Shown piece after piece: positions 1 to 15,559 of a stretch of 64,000 nt of DNA. The notes beneath the pieces are model-generated. The model saw only the letters and a program-made list of their open reading frames with translations. It was not told the origin of the DNA and did not search any database. The DNA lies in contig NC_071672.1 in the NCBI RefSeq assembly GCF_028554725.1, positions 30,462,944 to 30,526,943 of the forward strand, in the 5' to 3' direction. Made by a program: the position numbers and the translations under genes. How positions within the stretch are numbered: the first letter of the stretch is position 1; each line of letters starts with the position of its first letter. The DNA is from Zeugodacus cucurbitae (lineage: Eukaryota; Arthropoda; Insecta; Diptera; Tephritidae).

Positions 1-1008
1 TTCTTTCACCGTTGGAAAGCTATACTATCCCTGAGTGACATAGGCTATATTTAGTTTAACAAAAAAAAATAGGGTTCCTTACCAAAACTCCGATAATGTA
101 AAAAAAATACCAAAAAAACTTTCTTTAATCGCGAATACTGCGAAAACGATTGAAGATATAACAAAGTGATGTACTACAATTTTGTAGAACTTATCATTAT
201 CTACAAAAAACGTCGCGACATCATATCTCTAACTATTATAGTTTTGTCACAATAAGCGATTTTATATAAAAAAATTAATCTATACCAATATTATAAAGAG
301 GAAATGTTTGTTTTTTTGTTTGTTTGTGTCGAATAGGCTCCGAAACTACTGAACCGATTTGAAAAATTCTTTCACCGTTGGAAAGCTATACTATCCATGA
401 GTGACATAGGCTATATTTAGTTTAACAAAAAAAATAGGGTTCCTTACCAAAACTCCGATAATGTAAAAAAAATACCAATAAAACTATCTTTAATCGCGAA
501 TGCTGCGAAAACGATTGAAGATATAACAAAGTGATGTACTACAATTTTGTAGAACTTATCATTATCTACAAAAAACGTCGTGACATGATATCTCTAACTA
601 TTATAGTTTTGTCACAATAAGCGATTTTATATAAAAAAATTAATCTATACTAATATTATAAAGAGGAAATGTTTGTTTTTTTGTTTGTTTGTGTCGAATA
701 GGCTCCGAAACTACTGAACCGATTTGAAAAATTCTTTCACCGTTGGAAAGCTATACTATCCCTGAGTGACATAGGCTATATTTAGTTTAACAAAAAAAAT
801 AGGGTTCCTTACCAAAACTCCGATAATGTAAAAAAATACCAAAAAAACTTTCTTTAAACGCGAATGCTGCGAAAACGATTGAAGATATAACAAAGTGATG
901 TACTACAATTTTGTAGAACTTGTCATTATCTACAAAAACCGTCCCGACATCATATCTCTAACTATTATAGTTTTGTCACAATAAGCGATTTTATATAAAA
1001 AAATTAAT

Positions 1009-1230
1009 TAAAATACCACTACTTGAAAAGGCTCTTTATTTATACCTTAGTATTAACCCTTATCGAAATAAATGATTTATTATTTAAGATCGCTTCAAAA
1101 CCTTTATATAACTTTTTGAATTATTAGATTCTGACATACCATTCAAAAGATATCACGAGTTAAAAATTTTGAAATTTTTGAATGGTCCTGTGCGGAATTA
1201 AAAATAATTGTCGCTTGATAATCTATAATA
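1009..1230 (+). repeat. 222-bp extra segment inside a satellite unit
   Basis: Between the usual monomer end (aaaaaaattaat) and the next TCTATACT start there is an extra segment beginning taaaataccactacttgaaa. It contains a perfect inverted repeat ACCATTCAAAA / TTTTGAATGGT about 30 nt apart. The same segment recurs at 3791, 4338, 21286 and 21721, so it belongs to a longer version of the unit (about 580 bp). It may be the ancestral unit from which the short monomers were derived. Confidence 0.9.
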
Positions 1231-3790
1231 TCTATACTAATATTATAAAGAGGAAATGTTTGTTTTTTTGTTTGTTTGTGTCGAATAGGCTCCGAAACTA
1301 CTGAACCGATTTGAAAAATTCTTTCACCGTTGGAAAGCTATACTATCCCTGAGTGACATAGGCTATATTTAGTTTAACAAAAAAAATAGGGTTCCTTACC
1401 AAAACTCCGATAATGTAAAAAAAATACCAAAAAACTTTCTTTAATCGCGAATGCTGCGAAAACGATTGAAGATATAACAAAGTGATGTACTACAATTTTG
1501 TAGAACTTATCATTATCTACAAAAAACGTCGCGACATCATATCTCTAACTATTATAGTTTTGTCACAATAAGCGATTTTATATAAAAAAATTAATCTATA
1601 CCAATATTATAAAGAGGAAATGCTTGTTTTTTTGTTTGTTTGTGTCGAATAGGCTCCGAAACTACTGAACCGATTTGAAAAATTCTTTCACCGTTGGAAA
1701 GCTATACTATCCATGAGTGACATAGGCTATATTTAGTTTAACAAAAAAAATAGGGTTCCTTACCAAAACTCCGATAATGTAAAAAAAATACCAATAAAAC
1801 TATCTTTAATCGCGAATGCTGCGAAAACGATTGAAGATATAACAAAGTGATGTACTACAATTTTGTAGAACTTATCATTATCTACAAAAAACGTCGCGAC
1901 ATCATATCTCTAACTATTATAGTTTTGTCACAATAAGCGATTTTATATAAAAAAATTAATCTATACCAATATTATAAAGAGGAAATGTTTGTTTTTTTGT
2001 TTGTTTGTGTCGAATAGGCTCCGAAACTACTGAACCGATTTGAAAAATTCTTTCACCGTTGGAAAGCTATACTATCCCTGAGTGACATAGGCTATATTTA
2101 GTTTAACAAAAAAAAATAGGGTTCCTTACCAAAACTCCGATAATGTAAAAAAAATACCAAAAAAACTTTCTTTAATCGCGAATACTGCGAAAACGATTGA
2201 AGATATAACAAAGTGATGTACTACAATTTTGTAGAACTTATCATTATCTACAAAAAACGTCGCGACATCATATCTCTAACTATTATAGTTTTGTCACAAT
2301 AAGCGATTTTATATAAAAAAATTAATCTATACCAATATTATAAAGAGGAAATGTTTGTTTTTTTGTTTGTTTGTGTCGAATAGGCTCCGAAACTACTGAA
2401 CCGATTTGAAAAATTCTTTCACCGTTGGAAAGCTATACTATCCATGAGTGACATAGGCTATATTTAGTTTAACAAAAAAAATAGGGTTCCTTACCAAAAC
2501 TCCGATAATGTAAAAAAAATACCAATAAAACTATCTTTAATCGCGAATGCTGCGAAAACGATTGAAGATATAACAAAGTGATGTACTACAATTTTGTAGA
2601 ACTTATCATTATCTACAAAAAACGTCGTGACATCATATCTCTAACTATTATAGTTTTGTCACAATAAGCGATTTTATATAAAAAAATTAATCTATACTAA
2701 TATTATAAAGAGGAAATGTTTGTTTTTTTGTTTGTTTGTGTCGAATAGGCTCCGAAACTACTGAACCGATTTGAAAAATTCTTTCACCGTTGAAAAGCTA
2801 TACTATCCCTGAGTGACATAGGCTATATTTAGTTTAACAAAAAAAAATAGGGTTCCTTACCAAAACTCCGATAATGTAAAAAAAATACCAAAAAAACTTT
2901 CTTTAATCGCGAATACTGCGAAAACGATTGAAGATATAACAAAGTGATGTACTACAATTTTGTAGAACTTATCATTATCTACAAAAAACGTCGCGACATC
3001 ATATCTCTAACTATTATAGTTTTGTCACAATAAGCGATTTTATATAAAAAAATTAATCTATACTAATATTATAAAGAGGAAATGTTTGTTTTTTTGTTTG
3101 TTTGTGTCGAATAGGCTCCGAAACTACTGAACCGATTTGAAAAATTCTTTCACCGTTGGAAAGCTATACTATCCCTGAGTGACATAGGCTATATTTAGTT
3201 TAACAAAAAAAATAGGGTTCCTTACCAAAACTCCGATAATGTAAAAAAAATACCAAAAAAACTTTCTTTAATCGCGAATACTGCGAAAACGATTGAAGAT
3301 ATAACAAAGTGATGTACTACAATTTTGTAGAACTTATCATTATCTACAAAAAACGTCGCGACATCATATCTCTAACTATTATAGTTTTGTCACAATAAGC
3401 GATTTTATATAAAAAAATTAATCTATACTAATATTATAAAGAGGAAATGTTTGTTTTTTTGTTTGTTTGTGTCGAATAGGCTCCGAAACTACTGAACCGA
3501 TTTGAAAAATTCTTTCACCGTTGGAAAGCTATACTATCCCTGAGTGACATAGGCTATATTTAGTTTAACAAAAAAAATAGGGTTCCTTACCAAAACTCCG
3601 ATAATGTAAAAAAATACCAAAAAAACTTTCTTTAATCGCGAATGCTGCGAAAACGATTGAAGATATAACAAAGAGTTGTAGTGACTACAATTTTGTAGAA
3701 CTTATCATTATCTACAAAAAACGTCGCGACATCATATCTCTAACTATTATAGTTTTGTCACAATAAGCGATTTTATATAAAAAAATTAAT

Positions 3791-3971
3791 TAAAATACCA
3801 CTACTTGAAAAGGCTCTTTATTTATACCTTAGTATTAATCCTTATCGAAATAAATGATTTATTATTAGATTCTGGCATACCATTCAAAAGATATCACGAG
3901 TTAAAAATTTTGAAATTTTTGAATGGTCCTGTGCGGAATTAAAAATAATTGTCGCTTGATAATCTATACTA
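3791..3971 (+). repeat. Extra segment, internally deleted copy (181 bp)
   Basis: Same segment as at 1009-1230 but lacking 41 bp (the stretch from ttaagatcgc to gaattat). The inverted repeat ACCATTCAAAA/TTTTGAATGGT is kept. Confidence 0.88.
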
Positions 3972-4337
3972 TCTATACTAATATTATAAAGAGGAAATGT
4001 TTGTTTTTTTGTTTGTTTGTGTCGAATAGGCTCAGAAACTACTGAACCGATTTGAAAAATTCTTTCGCCGTTGGAAAGCTATACTATCCCTGAGTGACAT
4101 AGGCTATATTTAGTTTAATAAAAAAAATAGGGTTCCTTACCAAAACTCCGATAATGTAAAAAAAAAACCAAAAAAACTTTCTTTACTCGCGAATGCTGCG
4201 AAAACGATTGAAGATATAACAAAGTGATGTACTACAATTTTGTAGAACTTGTCATTATCTACAAAAACCGTTCCGACATCATATCTCTAACTATTATAGT
4301 TTTGTCACAATAAGCGATTTTATATAAAAAAATTAAT

Positions 4338-4559
4338 TAAAATACCACTACTTGAAAAGGCTCTTTATTTATACCTTAGTATTAACCCTTATCGAAATAA
4401 ATGATTTATTATTTAAGATCGCTTCAAAACCTTTATATAACTTTTTGAATTATTAGATTCTGACATACCATTCAAAAGATATCACGAGTTAAAAATTTTG
4501 AAATTTTTGAATGGTCCTGTGCGGAATTAAAAATAATTGTCGCTTGATAATCTATAATA
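4338..4559 (+). repeat. 222-bp extra segment inside a satellite unit, third copy
   Basis: Full-length copy of the segment at 1009-1230, with the same boundaries against the monomer end and the next TCTATACT start. Only one monomer separates it from the copy at 3791. Confidence 0.9.
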
Positions 4560-4770
4560 TCTATACTAATATTATAAAGAGGAAATGTTTGTTTTTTTGT
4601 TTGTTTGTGTCGAATAGGCTCCGAAACTACTGAACCGATTTGAAAAATTCTTTCACCGTTGGAAAGCTATACTATCCCTGAGTGACATAGGCTATATTTA
4701 GTTTAACAAAAAAAATAGGGTTCCTTACCAAAACTCCGATAATGTAAAAAAATACCAAAAAAACTTTCTT

Positions 4771-7700
4771 CACTCGCGAATGCTGCGAAAACGATTGAAG
4801 ATATAACAAAGTGATGTACTACAATTTTGTAGAACTTATCATTATCTACAAAAAACGTCGCGACATCATATCTCTAACTATTATAGTTTTGTCACAATAA
4901 GCGATTTTATATAAAAAAATTAATCTATACCAATATTATAAAGAGGAAATGTTTGTTTTTTTGTTTGTTTGTGTCGAATAGGCTCCGAAACTACTGAACC
5001 GATTTGAAAAATTCTTTCACCGTTGGAAAGCTATACTATCCATGAGTGACATAGGCTATATTTAGTTTAACAAAAAAAATAGGGTTCCTTACCAAAACTC
5101 CGATAATGTAAAAAAAATACCAATAAAACTATCTTTAATCGCGAATGCTGCGAAAACGATTGAAGATATAACAAAGTGATGTACTACAATTTTGTAGAAC
5201 TTATCATTATCTACAAAAAACGTCGCGACATCATATCTCTAACTATTATAGTTTTGTCACAATAAGCGATTTTATATAAAAAAATTAATCTATACCAATA
5301 TTATAAAGAGGAAATGTTTGTTTTTTTGTTTGTTTGTGTCGAATAGGCTCCGAAACTACTGAACCGATTTGAAAAATTCTTTCACCGTTGGAAAGCTATA
5401 CTATCCCTGAGTGACATAGGCTATATTTAGTTTAACAAAAAAAAATAGGGTTCCTTACCAAAACTCCGATAATGTAAAAAAAATACCAAAAAAACTTTCT
5501 TTAATCGCGAATACTGCGAAAACGATTGAAGATATAACAAAGTGATGTACTACAATTTTGTAGAACTTATCATTATCTACAAAAAACGTCGCGACATCAT
5601 ATCTCTAACTATTATAGTTTTGTCACAATAAGCGATTTTATATAAAAAAATTAATCTATACCAATATTATAAAGAGGAAATGTTTGTTTTTTTGTTTGTT
5701 TGTGTCGAATAGGCTCCGAAACTACTGAACCGATTTGAAAAATTCTTTCACCGTTGGAAAGCTATACTATCCATGAGTGACATAGGCTATATTTAGTTTA
5801 ACAAAAAAAATAGGGTTCCTTACCAAAACTCCGATAATGTAAAAAAAATACCAATAAAACTATCTTTAATCGCGAATGCTGCGAAAACGATTGAAGATAT
5901 AACAAAGTGATTTACTACAATTTTGTAGAACTTATCATTATCTACAAAAAACGTCGTGACATCATATCTCTAACTATTATAGTTTTGTCACAATAAGCGA
6001 TTTTATATAAAAAAATTAATCTATACCAATATTATAAAGAGGAAATGTTTGTTTTTTTGTTTGTTTGTGTCGAATAGGCTCCGAAACTACTGAACCGATT
6101 TGAAAAATTCTTTCACCGTTGGAAAGCTATACTATCCCTGAGTGACATAGGCTATATTTAGTTTAACAAAAAAAAATAGGGTTCCTTACCAAAACTCCGA
6201 TAATGTAAAAAAAATACCAAAAAAACTTTCTTTAATCGCGAATACTGCGAAAACGATTGAAGATATAACAAAGTGATGTACTACAATTTTGTAGAACTTA
6301 TCATTATCTACAAAAAACGTCGCGACATCATATCTCTAACTATTATAGTTTTGTCACAATAAGCGATTTTATATAAAAAAATTAATCTATACTAATATTA
6401 TAAAGAGGAAATGTTTGTTTTTTTGTTTGTTTGTGTCGAATAGGCTCCGAAACTACTGAACCGATTTGAAAAATTCTTTCACCGTTGGAAAGCTATACTA
6501 TCCCTGAGTGACATAGGCTATATTTAGTTTAACAAAAAAAATAGGGTTCCTTACCAAAACTCCGATAATGTAAAAAAATACCAAAAAAACTTTCTTTACT
6601 CGCGAATGCTGCGAAAACGATTGAAGATATAACAAAGTGATGTACTACAATTTTGTAGAACTTATCATTATCTACAAAAAACGTCGCGACATCATATCTC
6701 TAACTATTATAGTTTTGTCACAATAAGCGATTTTATATAAAAAAATTAATCTATACTAATATTATAAAGAGGAAATGTTTGTTTTTTTGTTTGTTTGTGT
6801 CGAATAGGCTCCGAAACTACTGAACCGATTTGAAAAATTCTTTCACCGTTAAAAAGCTATACTATCCCTGAGTGACATAGGCTATATTTAGTTTAACAAA
6901 AAAAATAGGGTTCCTTACCAAAACTCCGATAATGTAAAAAAATACCAAAAAAACTTTCTTCACTCGCGAATGCTGCGAAAACGATTGAAGATATAACAAA
7001 GTGATGTACTACAATTTTGTAGAACTTATCATTATCTACAAAAAACGTCGCGACATCATATCTCTAACTATTATAGTTTTGTCACAATAAGCGATTTTAT
7101 ATAAAAAAATTAATCTATACCAATATTATAAAGAGGAAATGTTTGTTTTTTTGTTTGTTTGTGTCGAATAGGCTCCGAAACTACTGAACCGATTTGAAAA
7201 ATTCTTTCACCGTTGGAAAGCTATACTATCCATGAGTGACATAGGCTATATTTAGTTTAACAAAAAAAATAGGGTTCCTTACCAAAACTCCGATATTGTA
7301 AAAAAAATACCAATAAAACTATCTTTAATCGCGAATGCTGCGAAAACGATTGAAGATATAACAAAGTGATGTACTACAATTTTGTAGAACTTATCATTAT
7401 CTACAAAAAACGTCGCGACATCATATCTCTAACTATTATAGTTTTGTCACAATAAGCGATTTTATATAAAAAAATTAATCTATACCAATATTATAAAGAG
7501 GAAATGTTTGTTTTTTTGTTTGTTTGTGTCGAATAGGCTCCGAAACTACTGAACCGATTTGAAAAATTCTTTCACCGTTGGAAAGCTATACTATCCCTGA
7601 GTGACATAGGCTATATTTAGTTTAACAAAAAAAAATAGGGTTCCTTACCAAAACTCCGATAATGTAAAAAAAATACCAAAAAAACTTTCTTTAATCGCGA

Positions 7701-10700
7701 ATACTGCGAAAACGATTGAAGATATAACAAAGTGATGTACTACAATTTTGTAGAACTTATCATTATCTACAAAAAACGTCGCGACATCATATCTCTAACT
7801 ATTATAGTTTTGTCACAATAAGCGATTTTATATAAAAAAATTAATCTATACCAATATTATAAAGAGGAAATGTTTGTTTTTTTGTTTGTTTGTGTCGAAT
7901 AGGCTCCGAAACTACTGAACCGATTTGAAAAATTCTTTCACCGTTGGAAAGCTATACTATCCATGAGTGACATAGGCTATATTTAGTTTAACAAAAAAAA
8001 TAGGGTTCCTTACCAAAACTCCGATAATGTAAAAAAAATACCAATAAAACTATCTTTAATCGCGAATGCTGCGAAAACGATTGAAGATATAACAAAGTGA
8101 TTTACTACAATTTTGTAGAACTTATCATTATCTACAAAAAACGTCGTGACATCATATCTCTAACTATTATAGTTTTGTCACAATAAGCGATTTTATATAA
8201 AAAAATTAATCTATACCAATATTATAAAGAGGAAATGTTTGTTTTTTTGTTTGTTTGTGTCGAATAGGCTCCGAAACTACTGAACCGATTTGAAAAATTC
8301 TTTCACCGTTGGAAAGCTATACTATCCCTGAGTGACATAGGCTATATTTAGTTTAACAAAAAAAAATAGGGTTCCTTACCAAAACTCCGATAATGTAAAA
8401 AAAATACCAAAAAAACTTTCTTTAATCGCGAATACTGCGAAAACGATTGAAGATATAACAAAGTGATGTACTACAATTTTGTAGAACTTATCATTATCTA
8501 CAAAAAACGTCGCGACATCATATCTCTAACTATTATAGTTTTGTCACAATAAGCGATTTTATATAAAAAAATTAATCTATACTAATATTATAAAGAGGAA
8601 ATGTTTGTTTTTTTGTTTGTTTGTGTCGAATAGGCTCCGAAACTACTGAACCGATTTGAAAAATTCTTTCACCGTTGGAAAGCTATACTATCCCTGAGTG
8701 ACATAGGCTATATTTAGTTTAACAAAAAAAATAGGGTTCCTTACCAAAACTCCGATAATGTAAAAAAATACCAAAAAAACTTTCTTTACTCGCGAATGCT
8801 GCGAAAACGATTGAAGATATAACAAAGTGATGTACTACAATTTTGTAGAACTTATCATTATCTACAAAAAACGTCGCGACATCATATCTCTAACTATTAT
8901 AGTTTTGTCACAATAAGCGATTTTATATAAAAAAATTAATCTATACTAATATTATAAAGAGGAAATGTTTGTTTTTTTGTTTGTTTGTGTCGAATAGGCT
9001 CCGAAACTACTGAACCGATTTGAAAAATTCTTTCACCGTTAAAAAGCTATACTATCCCTGAGTGACATAGGCTATATTTAGTTTAACAAAAAAAATAGGG
9101 TTCCTTACCAAAACTCCGATAATGTAAAAAAAATACCAAAAAACTTTCTTTAATCGCGAATGCTGCGAAAACGATTGAAGATATAACAAAGTGATGTACT
9201 ACAATTTTGTAGAACTTATCATTATCTACAAAAAACGTCGCGACATCATATCTCTAACTATTATAGTTTTGTCACAATAAGCGATTTTATATAAAAAAAT
9301 TAATCTATACCAATATTATAAAGAGGAAATGTTTGTTTTTTTGTTTGTTTGTGTCGAATAGGCTCCGAAACTACTGAACCGATTTGAAAAATTCTTTCAC
9401 CGTTGGAAAGCTATACTATCCATGAGTGACATAGGCTATATTTAGTTTAACAAAAAAAATAGGGTTCCTTACCAAAACTCCGATAATGTAAAAAAAATAC
9501 CAATAAAACTATCTTTAATCGCGAATGCTGCGAAAACGATTGAAGATATAACAAAGTGATGTACTACAATTTTGTAGAACTTATCATTATCTACAAAAAA
9601 CGTCGCGACATCATATCTCTAACTATTATAGTTTTGTCACAATAAGCGATTTTATATAAAAAAATTAATCTATACCAATATTATAAAGAGGAAATGTTTG
9701 TTTTTTTGTTTGTTTGTGTCGAATAGGCTCCGAAACTACTGAACCGATTTGAAAAATTCTTTCACCGTTGGAAAGCTATACTATCCCTGAGTGACATAGG
9801 CTATATTTAGTTTAACAAAAAAAAATAGGGTTCCTTACCAAAACTCCGATAATGTAAAAAAAATACCAAAAAAACTTTCTTTAATCGCGAATACTGCGAA
9901 AACGATTGAAGATATAACAAAGTGATGTACTACAATTTTGTAGAACTTATCATTATCTACAAAAAACGTCGCGACATCATATCTCTAACTATTATAGTTT
10001 TGTCACAATAAGCGATTTTATATAAAAAAATTAATCTATACCAATATTATAAAGAGGAAATGTTTGTTTTTTTGTTTGTTTGTGTCGAATAGGCTCCGAA
10101 ACTACTGAACCGATTTGAAAAATTCTTTCACCGTTGGAAAGCTATACTATCCATGAGTGACATAGGCTATATTTAGTTTAACAAAAAAAATAGGGTTCCT
10201 TACCAAAACTCCGATAATGTAAAAAAAATACCAATAAAACTATCTTTAATCGCGAATGCTGCGAAAACGATTGAAGATATAACAAAGTGATTTACTACAA
10301 TTTTGTAGAACTTATCATTATCTACAAAAAACGTCCCGACATCATATCTCTAACTATTATAGTTTTGTCACAATAAGCGATTTTATATAAAAAAATTAAT
10401 CTATACCAATATTATAAAGAGGAAATGTTTGTTTTTTTGTTTGTTTGTGTCGAATAGGCTCCGAAACTACTGAACCGATTTGAAAAATTCTTTCACCGTT
10501 GGAAAGCTATACTATCCCTGAGTGACATAGGCTATATTTAGTTTAACAAAAAAAAATAGGGTTCCTTACCAAAACTCCGATAATGTAAAAAAAATACCAA
10601 AAAAACTTTCTTTAATCGCGAATACTGCGAAAACGATTGAAGATATAACAAAGTGATGTACTACAATTTTGTAGAACTTATCATTATCTACAAAAAACGT

Positions 10701-10960
10701 CGCGACATCATATCTCTAACTATTATAGTTTTGTCACAATAAGCGATTTTATATAAAAAAATTAATCTATACTAATATTATAAAGAGGAAATGTTTGTTT
10801 TTTTGTTTGTTTGTGTCGAATAGGCTCCGAAACTACTGAACCGATTTGAAAAATTCTTTCACCGTTGGAAAGCTATACTATCCCTGAGTGACATAGGCTA
10901 TATTTAGTTTAACAAAAAAAATAGGGTTCCTTACCAAAACTCCGATAATGTAAAAAAAAT
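4771..10960 (+). repeat. Higher-order repeat: 6 monomers, 2190-bp period, about 2.8 copies
   Basis: Private variants recur at exactly 2190 bp: cactcgcgaa at 4771 and 6961; tttactacaa (instead of tgtactacaa) at 5911, 8101 and 10291; aaaaagctat after caccgtt at 6851 and 9041. 2190 is six 365-bp monomers, so blocks of six have been copied as a unit. The third copy departs from the pattern after about 10.3-10.9 kb. Confidence 0.92.
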
Positions 10961-13900
10961 ACCAAAAAAACTTTCTTTAATCGCGAATACTGCGAAAACG
11001 ATTGAAGATATAACAAAGTGATGTACTACAATTTTGTAGAACTTATCATTATCTACAAAAAACGTCCCGACATCATATCTCTAACTATTATAGTTTTGTC
11101 ACAATAAGCGATTTTATATAAAAAAATTAATCTATACTAATATTATAAAGAGGAAATGTTTGTTTTTTTGTTTGTTTGTGTCGAATAGGCTCCGAAACTA
11201 CTGAACCGATTTGAAAAATTCTTTCACCGTTGGAAAGCTATACTATCCCTGAGTGACATAGGCTATATTTAGTTTAACAAAAAAAATAGGGTTCCTTACC
11301 AAAACTCCGATAATGTAAAAAAATACCAAAAAAACTTTCTTTAATCGCGAATGCTGCGAAAACGATTGAAGATATAACAAAGAGTTGTAGTGACTACAAT
11401 TTTGTAGAACTTATCATTATCTACAAAAAACGTCGCGACATCATATCTCTAACTATTATAGTTTTGTCACAATAAGCGATTTTATATAAAAAAATTAATC
11501 TATACTAATATTATAAAGAGGAAATGTTTGTTTTTTTGTTTGTTTGTGTCGAATAGGCTCCGAAACTACTGAACCGATTTGAAAAATTCTTTCACCGTTG
11601 GAAAGCTATACTATCCCTGAGTGACATAGGCTATATTTAGTTTAACAAAAAAAAATAGGGTTCCTTACCAAAACTCCGATAATGTAAAAAAAATACCAAA
11701 AAAACTTTCTTTAATCGCGAATACTGCGAAAACGATTGAAGATATAACAAAGTGATGTACTACAATTTTGTAGAACTTATCATTATCTACAAAAAACGTC
11801 GCGACATCATATCTCTAACTATTATAGTTTTGTCACAATAAGCGATTTTATATAAAAAAAATTAATCTATACTAATATTATAAAGAGGAAATGTTTGTTT
11901 TTTTGTTTGTTTGTGTCGAATAGGCTCCGAAACTACTGAACCGATTTGAAAAATTCTTTCACCGTTGGAAAGCTATACTATCCCTGAGTGACATAGGCTA
12001 TATTTAGTTTAACAAAAAAAATAGGGTTCCTTACCAAAACTCCGATAATGTAAAAAAAATACCAAAAAAACTTTCTTTAATCGCGAATACTGCGAAAACG
12101 ATTGAAGATATAACAAAGTGATGTACTACAATTTTGTAGAACTTATCATTATCTACAAAAAACGTCGCGACATCATATCTCTAACTATTATAGTTTTGTC
12201 ACAATAAGCGATTTTATATAAAAAAATTAATCTATACTAATATTATAAAGAGGAAATGTTTGTTTTTTTGTTTGTTTGTGTCGAATAGGCTCCGAAACTA
12301 CTGAACCGATTTGAAAAATTCTTTCACCGTTGGAAAGCTATACTATCCCTGAGTGACATAGGCTATATTTAGTTTAACAAAAAAAAATAGGGTTCCTTAC
12401 CAAAACTCCGATAATGTAAAAAAAATACCAAAAAAACTTTCTTTAATCGCGAATACTGCGAAAACGATTGAAGATATAACAAAGTGATGTACTACAATTT
12501 TGTAGAACTTATCATTATCTACAAAAAACGTCGCGACATCATATCTCTAACTATTATAGTTTTGTCACAATAAGCGATTTTATATAAAAAAATTAATCTA
12601 TACTAATATTATAAAGAGGAAATGTTTGTTTTTTTGTTTGTTTGTGTCGAATAGGCTCCGAAACTACTGAACCGATTTGAAAAATTCTTTCACCGTTGGA
12701 AAGCTATACTATCCCTGAGTGACATAGGCTATATTTAGTTTAACAAAAAAAATAGGGTTCCTTACCAAAACTCCGATAATGTAAAAAAATACCAAAAAAA
12801 CTTTCTTTAATCGCGAATGCTGCGAAAACGATTGAAGATATAACAAAGAGTTGTAGTGACTACAATTTTGTAGAACTTATCATTATCTACAAAAAACGTC
12901 GCGACATCATATCTCTAACTATTATAGTTTTGTCACAATAAGCGATTTTATATAAAAAAATTAATCTATACTAATATTATAAAGAGGAAATGTTTGTTTT
13001 TTTGTTTGTTTGTGTCGAATAGGCTCCGAAACTACTGAACCGATTTGAAAAATTCTTTCACCGTTGGAAAGCTATACTATCCCTGAGTGACATAGGCTAT
13101 ATTTAATTTAACAAAAAAAAATAGGGTTCCTTACCAAAACTCCGATAATGTAAAAAAAATACCAAAAAAACTTTCTTTAATCGCGAATACTGCGAAAACG
13201 ATTGAAGATATAACAAAGTGATGTACTACAATTTTGTAGAACTTATCATTATCTACAAAAAACGTCGCGACATCATATCTCTAACTATTATAGTTTTGTC
13301 ACAATAAGCGATTTTATATAAAAAAATTAATCTATACCAATATTATAAAGAGGAAATGTTTGTTTTTTTGTTTGTTTGTGTCGAATAGGCTCCGAAACTA
13401 CTGAACCGATTTGAAAAATTCTTTCACCGTTGGAAAGCTATACTATCCATGAGTGACATAGGCTATATTTAGTTTAACAAAAAAAATAGGGTTCCTTACC
13501 AAAACTCCGATAATGTAAAAAAAATACCAATAAAACTATCTTTAATCGCGAATGCTGCGAAAACGATTGAAGATATAACAAAGTGATGTACTACAATTTT
13601 GTAGAACTTATCATTATCTACAAAAAACGTCGTGACATCATATCTCTAACTATTATAGTTTTGTCACAATAAGCGATTTTATATAAAAAAATTAATCTAT
13701 ACTAATATTATAAAGAGGAAATGTTTGTTTTTTTGTTTGTTTGTGTCGAATAGGCTCCGAAACTACTGAACCGATTTGAAAAATTCTTTCACCGTTGGAA
13801 AGCTATACTATCCCTGAGTGACATAGGCTATATTTAGTTTAACAAAAAAAATAGGGTTCCTTACCAAAACTCCGATAATGTAAAAAAAATACCAAAAAAA

Positions 13901-15559
13901 CTTTCTTTAATCGCGAATACTGCGAAAACGATTGAAGATATAACAAAGTGATGTACTACAATTTTGTAGAACTTATCATTATCTACAAAAAACGTCCCGA
14001 CATCATATCTCTAACTATTATAGTTTTGTCACAATAAGCGATTTTATATAAAAAAATTAATCTATACTAATATTATAAAGAGGAAATGTTTGTTTTTTTG
14101 TTTGTTTGTGTCGAATAGGCTCCGAAACTACTGAACCGATTTGAAAAATTCTTTCACCGTTGGAAAGCTATACTATCCCTGAGTGACATAGGCTATATTT
14201 AATTTAACAAAAAAAAATAGGGTTCCTTACCAAAACTCCGATAATGTAAAAAAAATACCAAAAAAACTTTCTTTAATCGCGAATACTGCGAAAACGATTG
14301 AAGATATAACAAAGTGATGTACTACAATTTTGTAGAACTTATCATTATCTACAAAAAACGTCGCGACATCATATCTCTAACTATTATAGTTTTGTCACAA
14401 TAAGCGATTTTATATAAAAAAATTAATCTATACCAATATTATAAAGAGGAAATGTTTGTTTTTTTGTTTGTTTGTGTCGAATAGGCTCCGAAACTACTGA
14501 ACCGATTTGAAAAATTCTTTCACCGTTGGAAAGCTATACTATCCATGAGTGACATAGGCTATATTTAGTTTAACAAAAAAAATAGGGTTCCTTACCAAAA
14601 CTCCGATAATGTAAAAAAAATACCAATAAAACTATCTTTAATCGCGAATGCTGCGAAAACGATTGAAGATATAACAAAGTGATGTACTACAATTTTGTAG
14701 AACTTATCATTATCTACAAAAAACGTCGTGACATCATATCTCTAACTATTATAGTTTTGTCACAATAAGCGATTTTATATAAAAAAATTAATCTATACTA
14801 ATATTATAAAGAGGAAATGTTTGTTTTTTTGTTTGTTTGTGTCGAATAGGCTCCGAAACTACTGAACCGATTTGAAAAATTCTTTCACCGTTGGAAAGCT
14901 ATACTATCCCTGAGTGACATAGGCTATATTTAGTTTAACAAAAAAAATAGGGTTCCTTACCAAAACTCCGATAATGTAAAAAAAATACCAAAAAAACTTT
15001 CTTTAATCGCGAATACTGCGAAAACGATTGAAGATATAACAAAGTGATGTACTACAATTTTGTAGAACTTATCATTATCTACAAAAAACGTCCCGACATC
15101 ATATCTCTAACTATTATAGTTTTGTCACAATAAGCGATTTTATATAAAAAAATTAATCTATACTAATATTATAAAGAGGAAATGTTTGTTTTTTTGTTTG
15201 TTTGTGTCGAATAGGCTCCGAAACTACTGAACCGATTTGAAAAATTCTTTCACCGTTGGAAAGCTATACTATCCCTGAGTGACATAGGCTATATTTAGTT
15301 TAACAAAAAAAATAGGGTTCCTTACCAAAACTCCGATAATGTAAAAAAATACCAAAAAAACTTTCTTTAATCGCGAATGCTGCGAAAACGATTGAAGATA
15401 TAACAAAGAGTTGTAGTGACTACAATTTTGTAGAACTTATCATTATCTACAAAAAACGTCGCGACATCATATCTCTAACTATTATAGTTTTGTCACAATA
15501 AGCGATTTTATATAAAAAAATTAATCTATACTAATATTATAAAGAGGAAATGTTTGTTT

